Origin: WGAB01 sp964406105
Lineage (GTDB): Bacteria > Hydrothermota > Hydrothermia > WGAB01
DNA length: 64,000 nucleotides
Reading direction: 5' to 3'
Assembly (NCBI GenBank): GCA_964406105.1
Contig: CAYOQK010000021.1
Location: 1 to 64,000 of the forward strand
Position 1 is the stretch's first letter, and every line of letters starts with the position of its first letter. Below the pieces are notes generated by a model, which made no database searches, was not told where the DNA came from, and saw only the letters and a program-made list of their open reading frames with translations. Position numbers and translations under genes: made by a program. Shown here piece by piece: positions 23,512 through 30,586 of the stretch.

Positions 23512-24252
23512 ATGATCGGGTGGATGCTGTGGATCCTCGCCCTGCTGCCGCCGGTGCACCGTTGGACTGCACCCGTGGCCCAGGTGCGGCTTCAGGCTCA
23601 ACTGCAGGGGGTGGTGTGCATCGTGCAGGCCGGGCAACGTTTGGAAATCGTAGGCGACACCGCAGAGTTCGCTCTTCAGGGAGACACCTTAAAGGTCCAA
23701 CTCCGCCACCGGGTACAGTCCTGGCTGGCCCGATGGGGATGGGCCCTGGATACCGTGGTGATCCGAATTCCCCCGGAAACCCCGGTAACCGTGGATTTCC
23801 AGCAGCAAGGAGGCTGGTGGATCCTCCGCGGCCAAGGGCTTCGGCTCCAAGGAGTGCGGGGTCGCCTGCACCGGGTCCAGGCCCTGCTGCACCTGCAGGG
23901 TGGCCAGGTGTGGCTCCGGGGAGCCTGGAGCCAGATCCGGGTTTTCCCCGATCCCCATCACCCTCCCCAGTACCTGGAACTTCAGGTGCAATGGAGCCGA
24001 GTTACCCTGGACCTTCGGCGTCCCCCGGTACGAGAGGTGCCGGTGGTGCTGGCGGCCCAGTTTTCTTGGATCTATCTGCAAACCAACGGGGCTCCGGTGG
24101 CGGCTACCCGTCAAGGTCTGTTGAACCTGGGCCCCCTGCCCCAGGATCCCCGGAGCCCTGGTTATCGGCTTCTTTTGAGTGGCAATGTGAACCGAATCTC
24201 GGTGGTGCCTGCTCAAGGGCCTGCCGAGTCCCCAAAGGAGGTGCACCCATGA
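23512..24252 (+). CDS. Predicted exported beta-rich protein of unknown function
   Basis: 246 residues. A signal-type N-terminus (MIGWMLWILALLPPVHRW) precedes an almost purely beta-strand sequence with regularly spaced glycines: LQGVVCIVQAGQ, FQQQGGWWILRGQGLRLQGV, LQGGQVWLRG. It looks like a diverged relative of the DUF4097 solenoid next door, but no conserved signature is present. It starts three bases after the previous stop and overlaps the following gene by four bases, so it belongs to the same operon. Confidence 0.65.
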   Translation: MIGWMLWILALLPPVHRWTAPVAQVRLQAQLQGVVCIVQAGQRLEIVGDTAEFALQGDTLKVQLRHRVQSWLARWGWALDTVVIRIPPETPVTVDFQQQGGWWILRGQGLRLQGVRGRLHRVQALLHLQGGQVWLRGAWSQIRVFPDPHHPPQYLELQVQWSRVTLDLRRPPVREVPVVLAAQFSWIYLQTNGAPVAATRQGLLNLGPLPQDPRSPGYRLLLSGNVNRISVVPAQGPAESPKEVHP

Positions 24253-25103
24253 CCACCTTTTTGTGGACGATCTTGCTGGTGGCCCAGAGCCAGGTGTTCC
24301 GCGGCACCCTGGACCTGGCAACCTGGCCTAAGCCTGATGTGGATCTTCAGGTGAGCGTGGCCAAGGTGGAGATCCGCCCCACCGAGGGCACCGTGCTCTC
24401 GGTACAGCAGACCCCTGCTCGGGATCCCGAGGACAGCCTGCTCATTTACGTGGAATCCACCGACTGGGGTGTGCGGGTGTCGGTGCGGGCTCGCCGCCCC
24501 AAGCGTTCGCTGGGCGATTGGTACCGCGTCTTTAAGCACCTGCCCGATTCCGTGCAACAGGTGGTGATCCTCCTGCCCCGCGGGGTGACCTACGGCAACG
24601 CCACCCTGGACCTCGGAGTGGCCGAGGGCACTGTAGACCTTGGAGGCCTGGCCTTCCAAACCCTGGAGTTTAACCTCGGTGTGGGTGAGCTGGTCCTGGA
24701 CTTCTCCGAACCCGCCCCCCAGGAGGGCGAGGACTTGGAGATCAACGTGGGGGTGGGAGACTTTACCGCAAGGCGTTTGGGCAATGGGCGCTTTCGCTTT
24801 GCCCAGGTGAACACCGGTGTGGCAGCGGCCACCATAGACCTCTCCGGCCCCTGGCCCCCCCGTGCCCGGATGGATGCCTCCGCTGGGGTGGCCGACGTGT
24901 GTTTCCACATCCCGGAGGATCTGGGCGTGCGGGTGGAAACCCAGGGGTTTTTGGTGGTGCGGGACTTTGATCCTCTGGTGCCCCGCAATGGCACCTGGGT
25001 GACCCCCAACTATGAAACCGCCCCGCATCACCTGCTCCTTACCCTGGGGGGGGCTTTTACCCACTACGAGGTAACCTACGGCGAGGAGGAGTGCGATGAT
25101 TGA
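24249..25103 (+). CDS. LiaF/toast-rack-like exported solenoid protein
   Basis: 284 residues with an N-terminal signal (LWTILLVAQSQ). The core has repeated GVxxGxxxL units: LDLGVAEGTVDLGGL, FNLGVGELVLDFS, INVGVGDFTARRL, NTGVAAATIDLSG, ASAGVADVCFHI. This is the pattern of the C-terminal part of LiaF-type antibiotic-response proteins and toast-rack domains. The ATG at 24249 overlaps the upstream stop as ATGA and follows GGAGGTGCACCC; the long frame reaching back to 23391 is a shadow. Confidence 0.72.
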   Translation: MTTFLWTILLVAQSQVFRGTLDLATWPKPDVDLQVSVAKVEIRPTEGTVLSVQQTPARDPEDSLLIYVESTDWGVRVSVRARRPKRSLGDWYRVFKHLPDSVQQVVILLPRGVTYGNATLDLGVAEGTVDLGGLAFQTLEFNLGVGELVLDFSEPAPQEGEDLEINVGVGDFTARRLGNGRFRFAQVNTGVAAATIDLSGPWPPRARMDASAGVADVCFHIPEDLGVRVETQGFLVVRDFDPLVPRNGTWVTPNYETAPHHLLLTLGGAFTHYEVTYGEEECDD

Positions 25104-27066
25104 CACCTTGGCCCTGGTCATTCCCCTGTTGACCGGCCCGGTTCAGGTGGACGGTCGCCTGCAGGAGCCGCAGTACACCCAGGCCCTGCGTCTTACCGAG
25201 TTCCACCCCATAGAGCCCGGACGAGGCGATCAGATCCCCTTTACCGTGTACCTTTGGCACGATGGCACCACGCTCTATGCGGGTTTCCTTTGTCCCGAGC
25301 CCTTTGGCCTTCGGGCGGAAAACCTGCGGCGCGACCGAGCCCACTGGAACATGGACAACTTCGTGAGCCTTACCGCTGTACTGCCCGATCGCCAAAACGC
25401 CTATGTCTTCAGCGTGAACCCTTTGGGTACTGTGAGCGATAGCCGCGTGTACCAAAGAACCCGATGGAACGCGGACTGGGACTTCAACTGGCACGCCGCC
25501 GTGCAGCGCTCCGACGACACCCTTTGGACCGTAGAGATGGCGTTGCCCTTAGCGGAACTGGGCTTCCGAGACACCCTGTACCTGCAAATCATGCGGTCCC
25601 TTACCCTTCCCCCGGATTCGGGCCTCTTCGGCGCGCTTCAACTGGTACCCACAGGCAAGAGCCATGTGGAAGATGTGTCGTACAGCCGACTCTGCCTGTT
25701 GGAGGGAGGGCTGAGGCCTGCTCGGAGGCTCCCCTTTCGGGTGGTGCTGCTGCCCACCCTCACCCTGGTACACAGCGCCACCGTGGACCTGAGCGATCGC
25801 TACCAGGAGAGCCCCTGGACACACCTCTGGTATCGGACCAGCCTGGACTACGTGTCCCTGGAGGGCGATGCGTGGAACCTGGCGGCCACGGTGCAACCCG
25901 ACTATGCCCAGGTGGAAGCCGACGAGGCCTACCTGAATTTGGAGCAATCGGCCCTTTACCTCCGGGAAAAACGCCCCTTCTTTTACGAGGGGTTTGAACT
26001 CTTCCACACGCCACTGGACGCACTGTACACCCGGGCTTTGGCCAATCCCCGCTGGGCCCTCAAGGGGCAGGTGCAGCACGGCCCCTATCGGGCGCAGGCC
26101 TGGATGGTGGAAGAGTGGGACCTGGGGCTCTTTGGGGGCCTGGCGATGAGCCGAGCCTGGCAGAGCCTCCAAGCCCAAGGCTTTGGTCTGTGGCACCAGG
26201 GACAGGCCTTGGTGGACCTCTATGGCCGGTACACCCACCCCTCGGGCGCCAGTTTTTCGGCCGAAGGGTTGGCGGTGAGCGACTCCGGCTGGGCGGTTTC
26301 CCTGGGCGGCAACTACAGCCAAAACATGGGGTTCTACTTCGGGGGCAACCTGCGGGCCTGGAGTACTGGACTGTCGTTTCCCACCCTTTGGACCCCCTAT
26401 GGCAACGACATGCTCTCTGCGGGCCTCTGGGCCGGCCACAACCTGTCGTATAACCGTCCGTGGTTCTCCCTGGTGTACGTTGGAGCCCATGCCACCCGTC
26501 GGTGGGTGCTGTCTACCCGGACGTTCTTCAATGAGAACCTGGGGGGCTATCTGAATGCCCTGGTGCGGTCGCCCCTGTTCGTAAGCCTGCGGGTTTCCCG
26601 GTTTCGCCAAGGGGAGAGCCTGGGGTACCGGTTCGTGAGCCTTGGGGCACAGTGGGGACTGCAAGAATCCCGGTCTGTCGGGGTAATGCTGAGCCTTGGC
26701 GACTACCAGGGTCAGCAAGCCTATCGGCCGGGCCTTCGCATCGCATACCAATGGCAGAACCTCAAGGCGAGTGTGGGGGGCGAGGCCCTGTTCACCCGGG
26801 ACGAGGAAACCGGAGCCGTGGACACCACCGCCTTCATAAGGGCCGAGGCAGAGTATCGGGCTGCCTGGGGCCTGTTCGCTCGGGTGTTTGCTCAGCGCAC
26901 CTGGAACACCCCGGCCTTCCCCCGGGATGAGGTGCAGGTGATCCTGGGGTACGAGCCCGGGGGCCGCAGTCGCATGTACTTCGTGGTGCATCCAGTGCGT
27001 TGGCAGGCAGGGGATCCGATGGAGAGCACCCTGTTCTTCAAAGTGGGATACGAGTTTCGGTACTGA
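25096..27066 (+). CDS. CBM9-like/DUF5916-type outer-membrane protein
   Basis: 656 residues. About residues 15-200 form a carbohydrate-binding family 9-like domain: VQVDGRLQEPQYTQALRL, LYAGFLCPEP and YVFSVNPLGTVSDSRVY are its hallmarks. The rest is a large beta-barrel with a DUF5916-like junction, EKRPFFYEGFELF, and a final FFKVGYEFRY. Members are outer-membrane proteins of unknown role in Bacteroidota and related phyla. The ATG lies eight bases inside the previous gene, and the operon ends here at a strong hairpin. Confidence 0.82.
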   Translation: MIDTLALVIPLLTGPVQVDGRLQEPQYTQALRLTEFHPIEPGRGDQIPFTVYLWHDGTTLYAGFLCPEPFGLRAENLRRDRAHWNMDNFVSLTAVLPDRQNAYVFSVNPLGTVSDSRVYQRTRWNADWDFNWHAAVQRSDDTLWTVEMALPLAELGFRDTLYLQIMRSLTLPPDSGLFGALQLVPTGKSHVEDVSYSRLCLLEGGLRPARRLPFRVVLLPTLTLVHSATVDLSDRYQESPWTHLWYRTSLDYVSLEGDAWNLAATVQPDYAQVEADEAYLNLEQSALYLREKRPFFYEGFELFHTPLDALYTRALANPRWALKGQVQHGPYRAQAWMVEEWDLGLFGGLAMSRAWQSLQAQGFGLWHQGQALVDLYGRYTHPSGASFSAEGLAVSDSGWAVSLGGNYSQNMGFYFGGNLRAWSTGLSFPTLWTPYGNDMLSAGLWAGHNLSYNRPWFSLVYVGAHATRRWVLSTRTFFNENLGGYLNALVRSPLFVSLRVSRFRQGESLGYRFVSLGAQWGLQESRSVGVMLSLGDYQGQQAYRPGLRIAYQWQNLKASVGGEALFTRDEETGAVDTTAFIRAEAEYRAAWGLFARVFAQRTWNTPAFPRDEVQVILGYEPGGRSRMYFVVHPVRWQAGDPMESTLFFKVGYEFRY

Positions 27067-27088
27067 GCGCCCATAGCCGAGGGCCTCC

Positions 27089-27118
27089 CGCGGTGGGGGG
27101 CGTACGCCCCCCACCGCG
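27089..27118 (+). terminator. Perfect GC-rich terminator-like hairpin
   Basis: Arms of 14 bases (CGCGGTGGGGGGCG, 27089-27102, and its complement 27105-27118) flank TA. Only CTCCCTT follows, so release may rely on hairpin strength or a factor. It separates two regulated operons. Confidence 0.75.
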
Positions 27119-27123
27119 CTCCC

Positions 27124-27166
27124 TTGACATATCCTTTGCCGGACACTAAACTTTGCGAAACAAAGT
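27124..27166 (+). promoter_or_regulatory. Promoter and palindromic operator of the winged-helix operon
   Basis: TTGACA (27124-27129), 17 bp and TAAACT (27147-27152) are near consensus. ACTTTG (27150-27155), five bases and CAAAGT (27161-27166) form a dyad over the end of the -10 and the start site. The first gene encodes a winged-helix regulator, so autorepression is likely. Confidence 0.72.
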
Positions 27167-27177
27167 AAGGAGCAGGC

Positions 27178-27486
27178 ATGAACCTGGAACCCTTAGATCC
27201 TGTGATCCACGAGCGTGTCCGGCTGGGAATCCTCGGGCTCTTGGCCCAGGCCGAGGAGCTCTCCTTCGGCGACCTCAAGGAGGCCCTGGGCGTGTCCGAC
27301 GGCAACCTGGCGTCTCACCTCCGGACCTTGGAACGCGAGGGCATCGTTCAGGCCCGCAAGACCTTTGTAGGCCGACGTCCCCGCACCTATTACCGGATCA
27401 CCCCGGAAGGACGATCTCGGTTCCAACGGTACCTGGAGGGCCTCCTGGGCTTGCTCCAAAACCTTCTCAAGGAGGAAAACCCATGA
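27178..27486 (+). CDS. Winged-helix transcriptional regulator (HTH_27-like)
   Basis: 102 residues. The helix-turn-helix includes LSFGDLKEALGVSDGNLASH and continues with LRTLEREGIVQARKTFVGRR and the wing PRTYYRITPEGR. This is the MarR/ArsR-like DNA-binding winged-helix group that often governs a membrane protein encoded in the same operon. No effector-binding domain is present. The ATG follows AAGGAGCAGGC. The stop overlaps the next start as ATGA. Confidence 0.88.
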   Translation: MNLEPLDPVIHERVRLGILGLLAQAEELSFGDLKEALGVSDGNLASHLRTLEREGIVQARKTFVGRRPRTYYRITPEGRSRFQRYLEGLLGLLQNLLKEENP

Positions 27487-28196
27487 ACCCAAAACACCAG
27501 GAACTCCACGAGTTGCTGGAAACCGTGGACGTGCTTCGCCTGTTGGCCCAACGGGGCCGACAGGAAGTCCGAGGCTTCAGCTGGTACATGGTGGTGTGGG
27601 GCCTGTATGCAGCCCTGAACCTCCTGGCTGAACTCCTGTTGAACCTCAGCCTGTGGATCCCCCTGCTCTTTGTGGCCTTTTTCTTCAGCACCCTGCCCGT
27701 GGCAGGAGTGTTGTCGTCCTTTGGGATCTGGCTCGCTGTTGCTCTGCTGTCCTATGCCACCTACGCCTTGAGCCACCAATGGGTGCTCACCCTGGCTGTG
27801 GTGGTCCTGGGAGCCACCCTCGGCTACATCCTGGCCTACCGGATAGGGATCCAGCGCCAGCGATACCGGCCGTTGCCCCTCAAGGTGGCCTTGGCGCCCC
27901 GCATCGGCTGGGCCTGGGGCATGGTGATGGCGGGGATGTCCATCGTGTTCTGGAACCTGATCCAATGGGTGCCCTCCCACCACATCGGCGCTGTGAGCCT
28001 CATCCTTTGGGGCTATGCCCTGGGCGTGGGCCTGTTCCTCTCGGGATTGATGCACCCCGGCTTCTTTTGGCTTGGCCTGGCCGCACTCTTCGGTATCCCC
28101 ATCGCTACCGCCATCAGTCCGGAGGCAGGTTCCTGGGCCTACGTGCTCATCGCCCTGGCCATGGCAGTCTTTGGTGGCTACCTGTACCGTCGGTGA
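27483..28196 (+). CDS. Polytopic membrane protein of unknown function
   Basis: 237 residues with about eight hydrophobic helices after a short soluble start (MNPKHQELHELLETVDVLRL). The order regulator followed by an integral membrane protein, with an ATGA overlap, resembles sensor or permease-like pairs, but no family motif is seen. It could be the signal receiver for the regulator or an effector acting on the envelope. Confidence 0.75.
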   Translation: MNPKHQELHELLETVDVLRLLAQRGRQEVRGFSWYMVVWGLYAALNLLAELLLNLSLWIPLLFVAFFFSTLPVAGVLSSFGIWLAVALLSYATYALSHQWVLTLAVVVLGATLGYILAYRIGIQRQRYRPLPLKVALAPRIGWAWGMVMAGMSIVFWNLIQWVPSHHIGAVSLILWGYALGVGLFLSGLMHPGFFWLGLAALFGIPIATAISPEAGSWAYVLIALAMAVFGGYLYRR

Positions 28197-28200
28197 AACC

Positions 28201-28920
28201 ATGTGGGTTTGGCTGCTCGTGTGCTTGACCGTTCCCGAGATCTGGCGTGCAGGTCGCCAGATGGACACCCTGCAACTGCAGGTGTACCACCGCGAAGCCC
28301 TGCAACAGATGCATCCCGATCCTATGGGGCCAGGCCGCTGGCTCGTGGTGCTCGTGGACCTCTACCGGATGCAGGTCGCCCTGGCCCACGGACAGCCCCA
28401 AAGGGCCCAGGAGGCCCTTCGCGAGGCTTTGAACCTCTTGGAATCGGTGCCTAAGGATCAGCGCACCGCCGACCATTGGGCTTTTCTTGGCAACTTCTAC
28501 GGCACGCAATTGGCCTTTACCCCCTGGTACCGGCGGCCGGTCCTGGGCCGGCGGGCCACTCAGGCCCTGCACCGGGCCCTGCACCAGGATTCCCTCAATC
28601 CCCGGGCCTGGCTCTTTGCGGGTCTTCAAGCCTTTTACACCCCACGGCTCTTTGGGGGCGGCCCCCAAAGAGCCGTGGAGCGGCTGAACCGTGCCCTGGA
28701 ACTCTACCGTCGTCGGGACCCCTTCTGGGATCGGTGGGGCGAAGACCTGGCCCTTCTGTACCGAGCCCGGGCCTTGATGCAACTGGGCCACCAGGAGGAG
28801 GCTCGGCGTACCCTCCAAATGTGCCTTCAACGGTACCCCGATTCTGCAGAGGCCTTGGCCTGGAACCGCAGGATCCAAGAAGCCTCTTTAACCCCTTCCC
28901 AAAGGGAGGTGACCCCATGA
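28201..28920 (+). CDS. TPR-like periplasmic protein
   Basis: 239 residues. A hydrophobic N-terminus (WVWLLVCLTVPEI) may be a signal peptide; its cysteine could be lipidated, although no clear lipobox is present. The rest is alpha-helical with TPR-like pairs (AQEALREALNLLESVP, ALMQLGHQEEARRTLQMCL). PRLFGGGPQRAVERL is a motif also seen in other TPR families with LFGGdPxxA. The DNA encoding it is a perfect 37-bp palindrome. Co-transcribed with its neighbours (four-base gap upstream, ATGA overlap downstream). Confidence 0.7.
   Translation: MWVWLLVCLTVPEIWRAGRQMDTLQLQVYHREALQQMHPDPMGPGRWLVVLVDLYRMQVALAHGQPQRAQEALREALNLLESVPKDQRTADHWAFLGNFYGTQLAFTPWYRRPVLGRRATQALHRALHQDSLNPRAWLFAGLQAFYTPRLFGGGPQRAVERLNRALELYRRRDPFWDRWGEDLALLYRARALMQLGHQEEARRTLQMCLQRYPDSAEALAWNRRIQEASLTPSQREVTP
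28642..28678. repeat. Perfect 37-bp palindrome inside a coding sequence
   Basis: The arm CCACGGCTCTTTGGGGGC (28642-28659) and its exact complement (28661-28678) flank a single G. It encodes part of RLFGGGPQRAVE. In mRNA it would form an 18-bp stem in mid-gene. Confidence 0.9.
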
Positions 28921-29594
28921 GGCGGATCGTGAGCGTGTGGATCATCTTGCTGGTGGCTACCGGCGTAGCCCAGGCAGCCGACGCCGGCGGCTTCGGAGGA
29001 TACTTCCTGGGCCTCACCTGGCCCGGCCTTGGCGATCTCCAGCAACGGCTGGAATCCCACGGTTTCCAAATGCCCAATCAGGCCCTCATCCACGGTGGGG
29101 GCGGCTACGGCTTCGGCCAGGGGTGGATCTTCGGCGGCTTTGGCTATGGGGGCAGCCTCACGGCCGACAGATCCGGGGAAACCGTGGAACTCTCCGTGGG
29201 TGGAGGCGGGTTTGAGATGGGCCGAATCTGGCGCGTGGGGCCCGTATTGGCCGCCTTGACCGGGATCCTCGGCGGCTACGGCACCACCCTCACCCTACGG
29301 CCAGAACTCAACGACGTGGACTTTGACAGTCTGGTGATCCATCCCCAGCGGATGGCTCGGATGAGCACCGGTGGCGTGCTCCTGGGCCTGGGGGCCTTGG
29401 TGGTCATGCCCCTCACCTCGTGGTTCTCCCTGGGGCTTCGGGGCCACCTGGCCTTTACCCCCATGGGCAAGTGGGAACTGGAAGACGGAGCCGAACTCTG
29501 GAACGCCCCGGATCCCAGCCGTTGGCATGCCACCGTGCAGGTGATGTTCCTGTTCGGGGGATGGGCACGAACGCCCGGAGCCCATAGGTCGTAG
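28917..29594 (+). CDS. Small glycine-rich outer-membrane protein
   Basis: 225 residues. A classical signal peptide (RIVSVWIILLVATGVAQAADA) is followed by glycine-rich amphipathic strands: GGGGYGFGQGWIFGGFGYGG, VELSVGGGGFEMGRIW, WFSLGLRGHLAFTP. The end is VQVMFLFGGWARTPGAHRS. The pattern suggests a small beta-barrel of 8-10 strands, though no named family is recognised. It ends the second regulated operon; ATGA overlap with the TPR gene. Confidence 0.68.
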   Translation: MRRIVSVWIILLVATGVAQAADAGGFGGYFLGLTWPGLGDLQQRLESHGFQMPNQALIHGGGGYGFGQGWIFGGFGYGGSLTADRSGETVELSVGGGGFEMGRIWRVGPVLAALTGILGGYGTTLTLRPELNDVDFDSLVIHPQRMARMSTGGVLLGLGALVVMPLTSWFSLGLRGHLAFTPMGKWELEDGAELWNAPDPSRWHATVQVMFLFGGWARTPGAHRS

Positions 29595-29647
29595 GGACTG
29601 GCACCGGGGGCCTATAGGAGCGGCTTGGCAAAGCCCGCGGTTCCACA

Positions 29648-29653
29648 TACAAT
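29648..29653 (+). promoter_or_regulatory. -10 box of the universal stress gene (leaderless start)
   Basis: TACAAT ends six bases before the ATG at 29660, so transcription should begin at or next to the start codon. No good -35 is seen at the normal spacing. Confidence 0.5.
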
Positions 29654-29659
29654 TGAAAC

Positions 29660-30541
29660 ATGAGGCCCCTGGTGCTAAACCTGGATTTCGCCGAGGGCAC
29701 CGATCGCCTGGTGACCATCGGAGGCGCCTGGGCAAAGGCCCTGAAGGTACCCGTTCATCTGGTTCATATCCTCACACCGCCCACCCCTGTGGTGGATCCC
29801 GGGGTGTACGGCATCACCCCGGTGGACTTTGTGTCGTCGCTGCGTCAGAGCAGTTTAGACCGATTGCGGGAGTTCGCCCACCGGTTGCCCCAGGACCTGC
29901 CCGAGGTAAGGTTGGAGGTGCTCCTGGGGCATCCAGTGGACACCTTCCTGGATTACCTGCACCGGCACCAGGGCATTGCCGGGTTCCTGTGTCGTCATAC
30001 CGATCCCCTTACGCGGTTCCTCTGGGGCAATCTGGCCATTAAGGTGGCCCGCAAGGCCCAGGAACCAGCTCTGCTGTTGCCTGAGAGAGAGATTTCCCAT
30101 CCTCCTCTGCCCCAGCGCATCCTCGTGCCCGTGGACTTCTCTCCGGCCTCCCGGCGAGCCCTGGAGCAGGCGTGGCGTCTGGCCCAAGCCTTTGGTTCCC
30201 AGCGGATTGATCTGTTGCACGTGCTCTTGGATGCGCCCCCGCCCGGTGTGCCTGCCGAGATGCTCAAAACCTTGGAGGCCCTGCAGGCCGAGGCGGAGCG
30301 GCGCGCAGAGGCCCTCCTGGCCCAATGGACCGAGGATACCCAACGCGAAACCGGCGCCGAAAGCCACGCCCTGCTCATTGAGGGGCTGCCCGCCGAGATC
30401 ATCACCCAACAGGCCCAGGGGTACCACCTCCTGGTCATGGCCCGCCGGGGGCAGTCGCCTGCCGAGCGGGTGCTCTTGGGGAGTGTGGTGGAACGCGTGG
30501 TGGAAACCCTGCCTGTGCCCCTTTACCTGGTGGAGCGGTGA
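29660..30541 (+). CDS. Tandem universal stress protein
   Basis: 293 residues with two UspA domains. The second is clear: RILVPVDFSPASRRALEQAW starts it, and the ATP-binding tail ARRGQSPAERVLLGSVVERV carries a GxxxxGS-type pattern. The first half is more diverged, with LNLDFAEGTDRLV in place of the usual start and no clear ATP loop. Such proteins bind ATP and act in stress survival in the cytosol. No ribosome-binding site is present, consistent with a leaderless transcript. Confidence 0.85.
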   Translation: MRPLVLNLDFAEGTDRLVTIGGAWAKALKVPVHLVHILTPPTPVVDPGVYGITPVDFVSSLRQSSLDRLREFAHRLPQDLPEVRLEVLLGHPVDTFLDYLHRHQGIAGFLCRHTDPLTRFLWGNLAIKVARKAQEPALLLPEREISHPPLPQRILVPVDFSPASRRALEQAWRLAQAFGSQRIDLLHVLLDAPPPGVPAEMLKTLEALQAEAERRAEALLAQWTEDTQRETGAESHALLIEGLPAEIITQQAQGYHLLVMARRGQSPAERVLLGSVVERVVETLPVPLYLVER

Positions 30542-30548
30542 CCGCGGC

Positions 30549-30577
30549 TTGGCGTTCCCCTGCCCGTGCTCTATCCT
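30549..30577 (+). promoter_or_regulatory. topA promoter
   Basis: TTGGCG (30549-30554), 17 bp, TATCCT (30572-30577). The ATG follows nine bases after the -10, giving a leader of a few bases at most. The -35 begins within ten bases of the upstream stop codon. Confidence 0.6.
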
Positions 30578-30586
30578 AAGCGGCCG

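Noticed and set aside
23391..24248. Long N-terminal extension of the toast-rack-like gene
   Set aside because: The extension is proline/glycine-rich noise in the frame of two other genes; a signal peptide and ribosome-binding site mark the start at 24249.
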